Source: Streptomyces sp. NBC_01296 (lineage in GTDB: Bacteria > Actinomycetota > Actinomycetes > Streptomycetales > Streptomycetaceae). From it: DNA of 64,000 nucleotides. The notes below the pieces were generated by a model. That model ran no database searches and was not told where the DNA came from. It saw only the letters and a program-made list of their open reading frames with translations. Shown here piece by piece: positions 15,475-26,321 of the stretch (the stretch's first letter is position 1; each line of letters begins with the position of its first letter). A program made the position numbers and the translations under genes. Location of the stretch: the NCBI RefSeq assembly GCF_035984415.1, contig NZ_CP130721.1:62001-126000 (forward strand). The letters are read 5' to 3'.

Positions 15475-17241
15475 ATGACCACCTCCCTGCCCGCCCCGGA
15501 CACCTCCGCGGCCACGCCCGCCACCGCCGCCGCCTCCCACGAGGCGGCGGCGCTGCGCCGCGCGGCCCGGCTGGAGGCGCTCCTCGGCGACCCGCAGAGC
15601 CCCGCCAACCCGCACGGGATCGCAGCGCTGTGCGCCGCGGACTCCCGCGGCGAACCGCCGGCCGAGACCGAGCAGCTGCTGACCGGGACCGGGCTCGCCG
15701 CCGAGTTCGTCCCCGCCGAGTTCGGCGGCCGCCTCACCCGCGCCGACCTGCTGGCGAAGGTGCTGCGCCCGGTCTTCCGCCGCGACCTGGCCCTCGGCTT
15801 CGGCTTCGGCATCACCTCGCTCTTCGCGAGTGCCGCCGTCTGGGCCGCGGGCAGTGCGCGCCAGCGCGAGCGGACCGCGCAGCTGATGCTCGGCGGCGGC
15901 CGGGCCTCGATCGTCCACCACGAGGTCGCCCACGCCAATGCCATCCTGCGCGACGAACTCGTCGCCACCCCGCGCGAGGGCGGCGGCTACACGCTCGACG
16001 GCCGCAAGGACGTGATCATGAACGCGGCGCGGGCGGACGCGTACGTCGTCTACGCCCGCACCGCGCCCGAGCGCGGTCCGCGCAGCCACTCCGTCCTGCT
16101 CCTGGACCCCGCGGCGCTGGACGCCGAAAGCGTCCGCAAACTGCCCAGGATCCCCACCCCCGGCATGCGCGGAGGACTCTTCTCCGGCCTCGAGTTCACC
16201 CACTGCCCGGTCCCGGACGACGCACTCGTCGGACGCCCCGGCGAAGGCGTGACCCTGGCGCTGCGCACCTTCCAGGTCAACCGCTGCCTCATCCCGGGCG
16301 TCGCCGTCGCGGCGGCCGACACCGTGCTGCGCTCGGCCGTGCACGCCGCCTCCACCGGGCGCACCGGACCGGTGGCCCGGCGCTGGCACAAGCCGCTCGC
16401 CGGGGTCTTCGCCGACGTCCTGGCCTGCGACGCCATGGCCACCGTCGCGCTGCGCGCGCTCAGCCTGCTGCCCGAGCGCGCCCACATCCTGGCCGCGGCG
16501 GTCAAGTACGTGGTCCCGGACCTGCTGCGCGAGGACTTGGAGGAGCTCTCCACCGTCCTCGGCGCCCACGGCTACGAACACGGCAGCCCGCGGTACGGAT
16601 CCCTCGACAAGCTCGTGCGCGACCTGCCGGTCGCAGGCCTCGGCCACACCGGCAACGCCACCTGCCACGCCGTGATCGTCCCCCAGCTGCGCAGCCTCGC
16701 CGAGCGCTCCTGGTTCCTGAGCGAGGAGCCGCCGCCCGAGCTGTTCCGCAGCGGGGCGACCCTGCCCGTGCTCGACTACCGGCTGCTGGGCATCGCCAGC
16801 GGAGGGGACTTCCTGTCCGCCTCGCTCATCGGCGCGGCCGGGCGCCTGGCCGGCAGTCGCGGAGTCGGCGGCCAGATGGCCCTGCTCAGCGACCTCGCCG
16901 AGGGCTTCGTCAACGAGCTGCGGGCACTGCGCGCCCAGTGCGCGGCGCTGCCCGCCGACCGGGCCGCGCTCATGGACCCCGCCGTCGTGATCCTCAGCGA
17001 CCGGTACTCCCTGATCCAGGCCGCAGCCGCCGTGCTCGGCATCTGGGAGGGACAGGACGGCGCCGACGCCTTCCTCGCCGACCCGGCCTGGGCGATCCTC
17101 GCGCTGTCCCGGCTCGCCGGACGGCTCGGCATCACCGTGCCCGATCTGCCCGACAGTGTGCGCCAGCAGGTGCTGGACGAACTCGTCCGCCGGTACCGGG
17201 CGGGCCGCAGCTGCGACCTCGACGGCAGCGAGCTCGCCTGA
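15475..17241 (+). CDS. Acyl-CoA dehydrogenase-like flavoprotein, long form
   Basis: A 588-residue protein (ATG 15475, with in-frame GTG 15472 as an alternative; GGGAG lies upstream). The middle shows acyl-CoA dehydrogenase features: EFVPAEFGGRLTRADLL, RKDVIMNAARADAYVVYARTA, HGYEHGSPRYGSLDKLVRDLPV. It is about 200 residues longer than standard enzymes, with an N-terminal Ala-rich extension and a long helical C-terminus. I cannot place a catalytic glutamate with confidence. It may desaturate an acyl chain bound to CoA or a carrier. It overlaps the next gene by one base (TGATG), so tight coupling with the PPTase is expected. Confidence 0.8.
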   Translation: MTTSLPAPDTSAATPATAAASHEAAALRRAARLEALLGDPQSPANPHGIAALCAADSRGEPPAETEQLLTGTGLAAEFVPAEFGGRLTRADLLAKVLRPVFRRDLALGFGFGITSLFASAAVWAAGSARQRERTAQLMLGGGRASIVHHEVAHANAILRDELVATPREGGGYTLDGRKDVIMNAARADAYVVYARTAPERGPRSHSVLLLDPAALDAESVRKLPRIPTPGMRGGLFSGLEFTHCPVPDDALVGRPGEGVTLALRTFQVNRCLIPGVAVAAADTVLRSAVHAASTGRTGPVARRWHKPLAGVFADVLACDAMATVALRALSLLPERAHILAAAVKYVVPDLLREDLEELSTVLGAHGYEHGSPRYGSLDKLVRDLPVAGLGHTGNATCHAVIVPQLRSLAERSWFLSEEPPPELFRSGATLPVLDYRLLGIASGGDFLSASLIGAAGRLAGSRGVGGQMALLSDLAEGFVNELRALRAQCAALPADRAALMDPAVVILSDRYSLIQAAAAVLGIWEGQDGADAFLADPAWAILALSRLAGRLGITVPDLPDSVRQQVLDELVRRYRAGRSCDLDGSELA

Positions 17242-18140
17242 TGACCACCGAAACCGCCTCCCCGGTGCTGACCGTACGCGCCCAGAGAGGGGCCCCTTCC
17301 ATGCCGGACCAGTCCGCACCGGGCGAGCGGACCATCGCGCCGCCCATCCACGTCTCCGGCCCCCGCGGGCCCTGGGAGGAGGTGTACACGAACCTCGAAC
17401 GCGACGGCAGCGCCGTCGTGTTCGCAACCTGGGGCGAATGGCTGACCGCGGCCGTCTCGGACGCGGAGCTGCGCCCCCTGCTCGGCCGGGACTGGCAGCG
17501 CTACCGGCGTACGCAGGACGCGGCGATGCGCTACCGCTTCGTCGCCTCCCGGATGGTGCTGAAGTACACGGCCGCCGCGGCCTTGAGGACGGAACCGGTC
17601 GCGCTCGACCTCGCGTACAAAATCGGTGGAAGGCCGTACATCCGCGGATTCGACCAGATCGACGTCAGCCTCAGCCACACCGACGACCTGATCGTGGTCG
17701 GTGTCAGCCGCACCGGACGGATCGGCGTCGACACGGAAGCCGCCGGCCGCAAGATGTCCTTCGAGCTCTTCCACGAGCAGATGTGCACCCCCACCGAACA
17801 CGCCGAACTCACGCGGATGGCGGGGGACCGCCAGGGCTCCGAACTGCTGCGGCTGTGGACCCTGAAGGAGGCCTACACCAAGGCGCTCGGGCAGGGACTG
17901 CGGCTCGGCTTCACCGCTTTCGGCTTCGGCCTGGAGAGCGGCGGGCTGCTCGCACCCGACGGCTCCCCGGCCTCCCGGGGCGAATGGGCCTTCGCGACGT
18001 ACCCGGTGCTCGGCGGCAGCTATCTCGTGAGCACGGCCTGCCACGACACCGGCCTTGACACCGCCCGCGACACCGCCGTCCACACCATGCTCGACGAGGG
18101 TTTCATGGGGGCGGTCGAGGAAGGCCTGGCGGGCGTATGA
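17241..18140 (+). CDS. 4'-phosphopantetheinyl transferase (second)
   Basis: A 299-residue Sfp-type PPTase: IDVSLSHTDDLIVVGVS, the Mg-binding GVDTEAAG (GVD-x-E) and LWTLKEAYTKALGQGLRLGF. The N-terminus is about 35 residues longer than usual; an internal ATG at 17301 could be the true start, but the ATG at 17241 overlaps the preceding stop. It is only distantly similar to the PPTase at 2776, so it is not a recent duplicate. Co-transcription with an aromatase and a dehydrogenase suggests it serves the type II ACPs, but this is inference. Confidence 0.9.
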   Translation: MTTETASPVLTVRAQRGAPSMPDQSAPGERTIAPPIHVSGPRGPWEEVYTNLERDGSAVVFATWGEWLTAAVSDAELRPLLGRDWQRYRRTQDAAMRYRFVASRMVLKYTAAAALRTEPVALDLAYKIGGRPYIRGFDQIDVSLSHTDDLIVVGVSRTGRIGVDTEAAGRKMSFELFHEQMCTPTEHAELTRMAGDRQGSELLRLWTLKEAYTKALGQGLRLGFTAFGFGLESGGLLAPDGSPASRGEWAFATYPVLGGSYLVSTACHDTGLDTARDTAVHTMLDEGFMGAVEEGLAGV

Positions 18141-18159
18141 ACGGGATGAGCAGCCCGTG

Positions 18160-18200
18160 TCAGCGTCGTGTCAGCGCCACGTGGCCGCTGCCCGCATACT
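18160..18200 (+). promoter_or_regulatory. Candidate SARP-type promoter of the condensation-TE gene
   Basis: An 11-bp direct repeat GTGTCAGCGTC/GTGTCAGCGCC places TCAGCGT at 18160 and TCAGCGC at 18171; TGGCCGC at 18182 keeps the spacing. CATACT at 18195-18200 is a good -10 but is 6, not 8, nt from the last heptamer. Confidence 0.45.
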
Positions 18201-18246
18201 CGTGCACCTTTCCATGCCCGCACGCAGCCGCCCGAGGAGGGAGCAG

Positions 18247-20460
18247 ATGGCCCTGACCATGACGGTGATCGTCGCTCCCGGCCCGCCGCCCGCGCTCGAC
18301 CTGTACGGCCCTCTCACCCCCCGGGCCCTGGAGGAGGCGCTCGCCGCGCTGCCGCCGTGCGCCCCGACGCTGCGGCGGCACACCGAGACCCACCACACCC
18401 TGCAGCTTCCGCCGCCGCCGTATCCCGCCGGCTCCCTCGCGGACCTGCTGGCAGGGCACCCGCTCGGGGGCGCTGCGTACGGGGCACCCGCCGGCCCGCT
18501 CGACGAAGCCGGCGCCACCGCGCCCGAACCCGTGCAGGCCGCGGCCGGCCGAGCCCTTGCGGCGCCGGTGCAGGGCCCGGTCTTCGACCCCCGACGCGCC
18601 CCCGAACGTCCCGAACGGCAGCCGCACGGGCAGACGTCCGGACCGGGCGGATCCGTGGCCGAGGCGTCCGCGGTCCCCGTCCCCGCCGCCCCGCTCCAGC
18701 GGGACGTCCTGCTCGACGCGCTGGCGCGCCCCGGCACCGGGCTGCACGTCGGCCAGCTGCACTGGCGGTGGCAAGGGCCCCTGGACACCGAGCGGTTCAC
18801 CGCGGCCTGGCAGTCCCTCGCCGACCGCGAGGCGGTGCTGCGCGCCGCCCTCGCCCGGCCCGTGCGGGACGCCGGCCCGCAGATCGTCGTACATCCGCAT
18901 GCCGTCCCGGAGGTCCGGCGCCACGAACACGGCTCCACCGACTGGTACGCCCTGCTGGCCACCGAGCGCGCCCGCCCCTTCGACCTGCGCCACCCCGGGC
19001 CGCTGCGCATCGCCCTGCTGGACGGACCGCAGGCCACGGACGGCGCCGACCCCTCCACCCGGGTCCTGATCACCTATCACCAGGCGCTGCTGGACCGACG
19101 CAGCATCCGCATCCTGCTCGCCGCGTTCTACCGCGCCTACCTCGCCGACGGCCGGGTGCCCGGAGGGCAGCGCCGGCCCGACGTACGCGACCACCTGCAC
19201 TGGCTGTCCGACCAGGACCTGGGGGCCGCCCGCGCGTTCTGGTCGCAGGCCGCGCCGCCGCCCGATGCCGCGACGCTTCCCGCCCGGCCGGCGGCCCGGA
19301 CCACCGGCCAGCTGGGCCACGGCCGGACCCGGCAGGTCCTCACCGCCTTCGAGGCCGTCCGACTGCGGGACTGGGCCGCCCTGTGGGGTGCCACCGAGAG
19401 CACCGCACTGCACGCCGCCTGGGCGCTCCAGCTCTACCGGCCGGCCGCCGACCTCGACGCGACACCGCGCTCCGTCGCCTTCGCCGTCACCGTCTCGGGG
19501 CGCGGCATCCTCCTCGAAGGCGTGGAAGGGCTGCCGGCCCCGCTGCGCAACCCGCTGCCCGTGCACCTCGTCGTCGACCCGGCCGTCACCGTGCCCCGGC
19601 TGCTGGCCGAGCTGACCGGTCAGGCACTGGACGCCGCGGCCTACGAGTGGGTCTCGGCCGGGCAGATCCAGGCCTGGGCGGATGCCCCGTCCGCCGGGCG
19701 GGTCACTGAAACCCTCATCGTCTTCGAGCCTCCGGTCGACGCGGGCGGGATTCGGCCCGGTTCCCCCGTCCACCGCGAAGCCGCGCAGCGCGAGGAGCTC
19801 GCCGCCGGGGGCGTCCGGGTGGACCCGCCCGAGGCCGTCGGCCCGCTCACCGGCGTGCCCTTCACCCTCACCGCCCACCACGAGGCGGACGGCTCCCTGG
19901 TGCTGACTGCCGTACACGACCGCACCCGGCTCTCCGACGACGCGGCCGCGCTGATCCTTTCCCAGACCGCCGGGCTGCTGCGCGAACTCCCCTTCCTCGC
20001 CGACGCGTCCACCACCGTCGCGGAGGCACTCGGCCTGCTCTCCGGAGCCCGGGTGCCGCCGGTGACCATCCGGCCGTCCGGCACCCTGCGCATGCTGCGC
20101 GAGGGCGCCCACCCGGGAGCCGGCACGATCTGCCTGGTCCCGCCGTCCGGTGCGCCGAAGGACTGCTATGACCGGGTCGCCGGCCTGCACCCCGGGCCGG
20201 AGGCACTGGCCACCCTGTCCGCGCCCGCCGACGCCGCCGACTTCCTGACCGCCCTGCGCCCCGTGCTCGCGACCGGGGAGCCCCTCGTACTGGGCGGCTT
20301 CTCGGGGGCGGGTGCCCTCGCCTGCGAGATTGCCGAGCGGATCGCCGCACACGGCTGGTACCCGCCCCTCGTCGCGGTCGCCGGATCCCCCGACGGCCGC
20401 CCGGACTCCGCCGACTCCCTCACCCGGGCGCTCACCTCCGCGACCGCAAGGCGCGGATGA
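18247..20460 (+). CDS. Free-standing condensation-thioesterase protein with degenerate motifs
   Basis: A 737-residue protein (ATG 18247 after GAGGAGGG). Residues about 1-130 are low-complexity and unrecognised. About 145-560 form a condensation domain (PLQRDVLLDAL, WQGPLDTERFTAAWQSLADREAVLR, DLRHPGPLRIALLDG). The catalytic motif HHxxxDG reads YHQALLDRR: the second His is kept, but the first His and the Gly are lost. About 615-737 start a thioesterase with nucleophile motif GGFSGAGAL, but the protein ends about 60 residues later, with no room for the usual catalytic His. It may be a non-catalytic carrier-binding protein, or an ester-forming C domain in which only the second His matters. No adenylation or carrier domain is attached. 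Confidence 0.75.
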   Translation: MALTMTVIVAPGPPPALDLYGPLTPRALEEALAALPPCAPTLRRHTETHHTLQLPPPPYPAGSLADLLAGHPLGGAAYGAPAGPLDEAGATAPEPVQAAAGRALAAPVQGPVFDPRRAPERPERQPHGQTSGPGGSVAEASAVPVPAAPLQRDVLLDALARPGTGLHVGQLHWRWQGPLDTERFTAAWQSLADREAVLRAALARPVRDAGPQIVVHPHAVPEVRRHEHGSTDWYALLATERARPFDLRHPGPLRIALLDGPQATDGADPSTRVLITYHQALLDRRSIRILLAAFYRAYLADGRVPGGQRRPDVRDHLHWLSDQDLGAARAFWSQAAPPPDAATLPARPAARTTGQLGHGRTRQVLTAFEAVRLRDWAALWGATESTALHAAWALQLYRPAADLDATPRSVAFAVTVSGRGILLEGVEGLPAPLRNPLPVHLVVDPAVTVPRLLAELTGQALDAAAYEWVSAGQIQAWADAPSAGRVTETLIVFEPPVDAGGIRPGSPVHREAAQREELAAGGVRVDPPEAVGPLTGVPFTLTAHHEADGSLVLTAVHDRTRLSDDAAALILSQTAGLLRELPFLADASTTVAEALGLLSGARVPPVTIRPSGTLRMLREGAHPGAGTICLVPPSGAPKDCYDRVAGLHPGPEALATLSAPADAADFLTALRPVLATGEPLVLGGFSGAGALACEIAERIAAHGWYPPLVAVAGSPDGRPDSADSLTRALTSATARRG

Positions 20461-20575
20461 GCCGCTGACCTGCGGATCCGTCCTGTTCGCCGTTCAGTGG
20501 CACACCTTCTGACGTCAGTGGCCTTCCACCGCCGCTCAGCCGTGCGCCCAGCGGCCCCTACCAACCTGGAGCACC

Positions 20576-21787
<1,212 letters not shown>

Positions 21788-21863
21788 CCCCACCTGAAGA
21801 CCGCCACCCACGCCGCCCCCGCCGACAGCGGGACACCGGCCGCACTCCCGATCAGGAGACCAC

Positions 21864-22850
21864 GTGCGTATCGCGGTGACTGGATCCATCGCAACGGATC
21901 ACCTCATGGCCTTCCCGGGCCGGTTCGTCGACCAGCTGCTCCCCGACCAGCTGGAACACGTCTCGCTGTCCTTCCTCGTGGACTCCCTCGAGGTGCGGCG
22001 GGGCGGGGTGGCGGCGAACATCGCCTACGGGCTCGGCGGGCTGGGCCTCGCCCCGGTCCTCGCCGGGGCGGTGGGCGTGGACTTCCACGAGTACGAGGTC
22101 TGGCTCAAGGACCACGGGGTCGACACCAGTGGGGTGTACGTCTCCGGCACCTGCCAGACCGCCCGCTTCATGTGCATGACCGACCAGGACGCCAACCAGA
22201 TCGCGTCCTTCTACGCCGGGGCCATGACGGAGGCGGTCGAGATCGACCTGCGGTCCCTCGCCGGCCCGGGTGACGCTCCCGTCGACCTGGTGCTGGTGTC
22301 GCCCAACGACCCCGCCGCGATGGTCCGCCACACCCGCCAGTGCCGGCAACTGGGCATCGAGTTCGCCGCCGACCCCTCCCAGCAGCTCGCCCGCCTCGAC
22401 GGCGACGAGGTGCGGGAGCTGGTGACGGGTGCACGCTGGCTGTTCACCAACGCGTACGAGTCCGCGCTGCTGCGCGAGCGCACCGGCTGGGACGAGCAGG
22501 ACATCCTCGACCGGGTCGGCACCTGGGTGACCACCCTGGGAGCCGACGGCGTCCGGATCCAGAGCAAGGGCGAGCCCGCGCTGACCGTGCCGGCCGTCCC
22601 CGGCGTCCGCACCGAGGACCCGACGGGCGTCGGCGACGCCTTCCGGTCCGGCTTCCTCGCCGCCGTCAGCTGGCAGCTCCCGCTGGAGACGGCCGCACAG
22701 CTGGGCTGCGCGATGGCGGCCCTGGTCCTCCAGACCGTGGGCCCGCAGGACTACGAGGCCGACGGCGCGGGGCTGCTGGAGACGGTCGCATCGGTGTACG
22801 GACCCGCATCGGCCCGGCTGCTGGGCCCGGCACTGAGGAAGCTGACGTGA
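21864..22850 (+). CDS. Adenosine kinase (PfkB family)
   Basis: A 328-residue ribokinase-family enzyme with GTG start. N-terminal GGVAANIAYGLGGLGL substrate-side glycine motif and C-terminal DPTGVGDAFRSGF, which contains the catalytic Asp and anion hole, are intact. In actinobacteria such proteins phosphorylate adenosine to AMP. Here it would remove the adenosine released by S-adenosylhomocysteine hydrolase and so pull the SAM cycle forward. The stop overlaps the metH start by 4 nt (GTGA), showing translational coupling. Confidence 0.9.
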   Translation: MRIAVTGSIATDHLMAFPGRFVDQLLPDQLEHVSLSFLVDSLEVRRGGVAANIAYGLGGLGLAPVLAGAVGVDFHEYEVWLKDHGVDTSGVYVSGTCQTARFMCMTDQDANQIASFYAGAMTEAVEIDLRSLAGPGDAPVDLVLVSPNDPAAMVRHTRQCRQLGIEFAADPSQQLARLDGDEVRELVTGARWLFTNAYESALLRERTGWDEQDILDRVGTWVTTLGADGVRIQSKGEPALTVPAVPGVRTEDPTGVGDAFRSGFLAAVSWQLPLETAAQLGCAMAALVLQTVGPQDYEADGAGLLETVASVYGPASARLLGPALRKLT

Positions 22851-25800
22851 GCCAGACCAGGGCCGATGCCCTCCGAGAGGCGCTCGCGACCCGCGTGGTC
22901 GTCGCCGACGGAGCCATGGGAACGATGCTCCAGGCGCAGGACCCTTCGATGGAGGACTTCCAGCAGCTGGAGGGCTGCAACGAGGTCCTCAACGTCACCC
23001 GCCCCGACATCGTGCGCACGGTGCACGACGCGTACTTCGCGGTGGGCGTGGACTGCGTCGAGACCAACACCTTCGGTGCGAACTTCGCGGCACTCGCCGA
23101 GTACGACATCCCCGAACGCAATTTCGAGCTGTCGGAGTCCGGCGCCCGGATCGCCCGCGAGGTCGCCGACGAGTACACCGCGAAGAGCGGGCAGCAGCGC
23201 TGGGTCCTCGGCTCCATGGGCCCCGGCACCAAGCTGCCCACCCTCGGACACATCGACTACGCGACGATCCGCGACGCCTACCAGGTCAACGCCGAGGGCC
23301 TGATCTCCGGCGGGGCCGACGCCCTGCTCGTGGAGACCACCCAGGACCTCCTGCAGACCAAGTCCTCGATCATCGGCGCCCGGCGCGCGATGGAGGCGCT
23401 CGGCGTCTCCGTCCCGCTGATCTGCTCCGTGACCGTCGAGACCACCGGCACCATGCTGCTGGGCTCCGAGATCGGCGCCGCGCTCACCGCGCTGGAGCCG
23501 CTCGGCATCGACATGATCGGCCTGAACTGCGCCACCGGCCCCGCCGAGATGAGCGAGCACCTGCGCTACCTGGCGCGGCACTCGCGCATCCCGCTCTCCT
23601 GCATGCCGAACGCCGGCCTGCCCGTCCTCGGCAAGAACGGCGCCCACTACCCGCTGTCCGCCCCGGAGCTCGCCGACGCCCAGGAGACCTTCGTCCGCGA
23701 GTACGGGCTCTCCCTCGTCGGCGGCTGCTGCGGTACGACCCCGGAGCACCTGCGCCAGGTCGTCGAGCGGGTCCGCGCCCTGAGCCCGGCCGTCCGCGAG
23801 CCCCGGCCGGAGCCCGGCGCGTCCTCCCTCTACCAGACGGTCCCGTTCCGCCAGGACACCGCGTACATGGCGATCGGCGAGCGGACGAACGCGAACGGGT
23901 CGAAGAAGTTCCGCGAGGCCATGCTCGAGGCCCGCTGGGACGACTGCGTCGAGATGGCCCGCGACCAGATCCGCGAGGGCGCGCACATGCTCGACCTCTG
24001 CGTGGACTACGTGGGCCGCGACGGCGTCGCCGACATGAAGGAGCTCGCCGGCCGGTTCGCGACGGCCTCGACGCTGCCGATCGTCCTGGACTCCACCGAG
24101 GTTCCCGTTCTCCAGGCCGGCCTGGAGAAGCTCGGCGGCCGCGCCGTCATCAACTCCGTCAACTACGAGGACGGCGACGGCCCGGAGTCCCGTTTCGCCA
24201 AGGTCACCCGGCTGGCCCAGGAGCACGGCGCCGCGCTGATCGCGCTCACCATCGACGAGGAGGGCCAGGCCCGCACCGCCGAGCACAAGGTCGCCATCGC
24301 CGAACGGCTGATCGACGACCTGACCGGCAACTGGGGCATCAACGAGTCGGACATCCTCATCGACACCCTGACCTTCACGATCTGCACCGGTCAGGAGGAG
24401 TCCCGGGGCGACGGCACCGCCACGATCGAGGCGATCCGCGAGCTCAAGCGCCGCCACCCCGACGTCCAGACCACGCTCGGCCTGTCGAACATCTCCTTCG
24501 GCCTGAACCCGGCCGCCCGCGTGCTGCTGAACTCGGTCTTCCTCGACGAGTGCGTCAAGGCGGGCCTGGACTCGGCGATCGTCCACGCATCGAAGATCCT
24601 GCCCATCGCCCGGTTCGACGACGAGCAGGTCGGCACCGCCCTCGACCTGATCTACGACCGCCGCGCCGAGGGCTACGACCCGCTGCAGAAGCTGATGGCC
24701 CTCTTCGAGGGCGTCAACACCAAGTCGCTGAAGGCCGGCCGCGCAGAGGAGCTCATGGCGCTGCCCCTCGACGAGCGGCTCCAGCGCCGGATCATCGACG
24801 GTGAGAAGAACGGCCTGGAGGCCGACCTCGACGAGGCCCTGCAGACCCGTCCGGCCCTGGACATCGTCAACGACACCCTGCTGGAGGGCATGAAGGTCGT
24901 CGGTGAACTGTTCGGCTCCGGCCAGATGCAGCTGCCGTTCGTCCTGCAGTCCGCCGAGGTCATGAAGACGGCGGTCGCCTTCCTCGAACCGCACATGGAG
25001 AAGACCGACGACGAGGGCAAGGGCACCATCGTCCTCGCCACCGTCCGCGGAGACGTCCACGACATCGGCAAGAACCTCGTCGACATCATCCTCACCAACA
25101 ACGGGTACAACGTCGTCAACATCGGCATCAAGCAGCCGGTCTCCGCGATCCTGGAGGCCGCGCAGGAGCACAAGGCCGACGTCATCGGCATGTCCGGCCT
25201 GCTCGTGAAGTCGACCGTGATCATGAAGGAGAACCTGGAGGAGCTCAACCAGCGCAAGCTGGCGGCCGACTACCCGGTCATCCTCGGCGGTGCCGCCCTG
25301 ACCCGCGCCTACGTCGAACAGGACCTCCACGAGATCTACGAGGGCGAAGTCCGCTACGCCCGCGACGCCTTCGAAGGCCTGCGCCTCATGGACGCCCTGA
25401 TGGGGGTCAAGCGCGGAGTACCCGGAGCCGAGCTCCCGCCCCTGAAGCAGCGCCGCGTGCCCAAGCGGGACACACCTCTCCTGGTGGCGGAACCCGAGGA
25501 GGGCGGCCGTTCCGACGTCGCCGTCGACAACCCGGTCCCGGTCCCGCCGTTCTGGGGCACCCGCGTCGTCAAGGGCATCCCGCTCAAGGACTACTCCTCC
25601 TGGCTGGACGAGGGCGCCCTGTTCAAGGGCCAGTGGGGCCTGAAGGACGCCGAGACGATCGAAACCGACGGTCGGCCCCGGCTGCGCGCCTGGCTCGACC
25701 GGCTGCACACCGACGGGCTGCTCGAAGCGGCCGTCGTGCACGGCTACTTCCCGTGCGTGTCCAAGGGCGAGGACCTGATCATCCTCGACGAGTTCGGCGG

Positions 25801-26302
25801 AGAGCGGACCCGCTTCACCTTCCCGCGCCAGCGCCGCGGCCGCCGCCTGTGCCTCGCCGACTTCTTCCGCCCGGAGGAGTCCGGCGAGACCGACGTGGTC
25901 GGCCTCCAAGTGGTCACCGTCGGAAGCCGCATCGGGGAGGAGACGGCCCGGCTCTTCGCCGCCGACGCCTACCGGGAGTACATGGAACTGCACGGCCTCT
26001 CCGTTCAGCTGGCCGAGGCCCTCGCCGAGTACTGGCACGCCCGCGTCCGTGGCGAACTGGGCATCGCCGGGTCCGACCCGGCCTCCATGGACGGCATGTT
26101 CCGCACCGAGTACCAAGGCTGCCGCTACTCCCTCGGCTACCCCGCCTGCCCCGACCTGGAGGACCGCGCCAAGATCGCCGACCTCCTCCGGCCGGAACGG
26201 ATCGGCGTCCACCTCTCCGAGGAGTTCCAGCTCCACCCGGAGCAGTCCACCGACGCGCTCGTCATCCACCATCCCGCGGCCACGTACTTCAACGCACGCT
26301 GA
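22847..26302 (+). CDS. metH: Cobalamin-dependent methionine synthase
   Basis: An 1,151-residue enzyme that methylates homocysteine with 5-methyltetrahydrofolate. Domains in order: homocysteine-binding barrel with zinc cysteines (IGLNCATGP and GGCCGTTPEH), pterin-binding barrel (IGERTNANGSKKF), cobalamin-binding module with the axial histidine motif GDVHDIGKN, and the C-terminal SAM-binding reactivation domain (HPAATYF at the end). GTG 22847 overlaps the adenosine kinase stop. The full modular length suggests a functional housekeeping-grade enzyme used within the cluster. Confidence 0.96.
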   Translation: MSQTRADALREALATRVVVADGAMGTMLQAQDPSMEDFQQLEGCNEVLNVTRPDIVRTVHDAYFAVGVDCVETNTFGANFAALAEYDIPERNFELSESGARIAREVADEYTAKSGQQRWVLGSMGPGTKLPTLGHIDYATIRDAYQVNAEGLISGGADALLVETTQDLLQTKSSIIGARRAMEALGVSVPLICSVTVETTGTMLLGSEIGAALTALEPLGIDMIGLNCATGPAEMSEHLRYLARHSRIPLSCMPNAGLPVLGKNGAHYPLSAPELADAQETFVREYGLSLVGGCCGTTPEHLRQVVERVRALSPAVREPRPEPGASSLYQTVPFRQDTAYMAIGERTNANGSKKFREAMLEARWDDCVEMARDQIREGAHMLDLCVDYVGRDGVADMKELAGRFATASTLPIVLDSTEVPVLQAGLEKLGGRAVINSVNYEDGDGPESRFAKVTRLAQEHGAALIALTIDEEGQARTAEHKVAIAERLIDDLTGNWGINESDILIDTLTFTICTGQEESRGDGTATIEAIRELKRRHPDVQTTLGLSNISFGLNPAARVLLNSVFLDECVKAGLDSAIVHASKILPIARFDDEQVGTALDLIYDRRAEGYDPLQKLMALFEGVNTKSLKAGRAEELMALPLDERLQRRIIDGEKNGLEADLDEALQTRPALDIVNDTLLEGMKVVGELFGSGQMQLPFVLQSAEVMKTAVAFLEPHMEKTDDEGKGTIVLATVRGDVHDIGKNLVDIILTNNGYNVVNIGIKQPVSAILEAAQEHKADVIGMSGLLVKSTVIMKENLEELNQRKLAADYPVILGGAALTRAYVEQDLHEIYEGEVRYARDAFEGLRLMDALMGVKRGVPGAELPPLKQRRVPKRDTPLLVAEPEEGGRSDVAVDNPVPVPPFWGTRVVKGIPLKDYSSWLDEGALFKGQWGLKDAETIETDGRPRLRAWLDRLHTDGLLEAAVVHGYFPCVSKGEDLIILDEFGGERTRFTFPRQRRGRRLCLADFFRPEESGETDVVGLQVVTVGSRIGEETARLFAADAYREYMELHGLSVQLAEALAEYWHARVRGELGIAGSDPASMDGMFRTEYQGCRYSLGYPACPDLEDRAKIADLLRPERIGVHLSEEFQLHPEQSTDALVIHHPAATYFNAR

Positions 26303-26321
26303 CACCGGAAGGAACGATCCC

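Noticed and set aside
20461..20575. SAM riboswitch upstream of metK
   Set aside because: The 115-bp gap has no recognisable riboswitch core; only a TGACGTCA palindrome and two TCAGTGGC copies 21 bp apart, which do not fit the 11-bp SARP phase.
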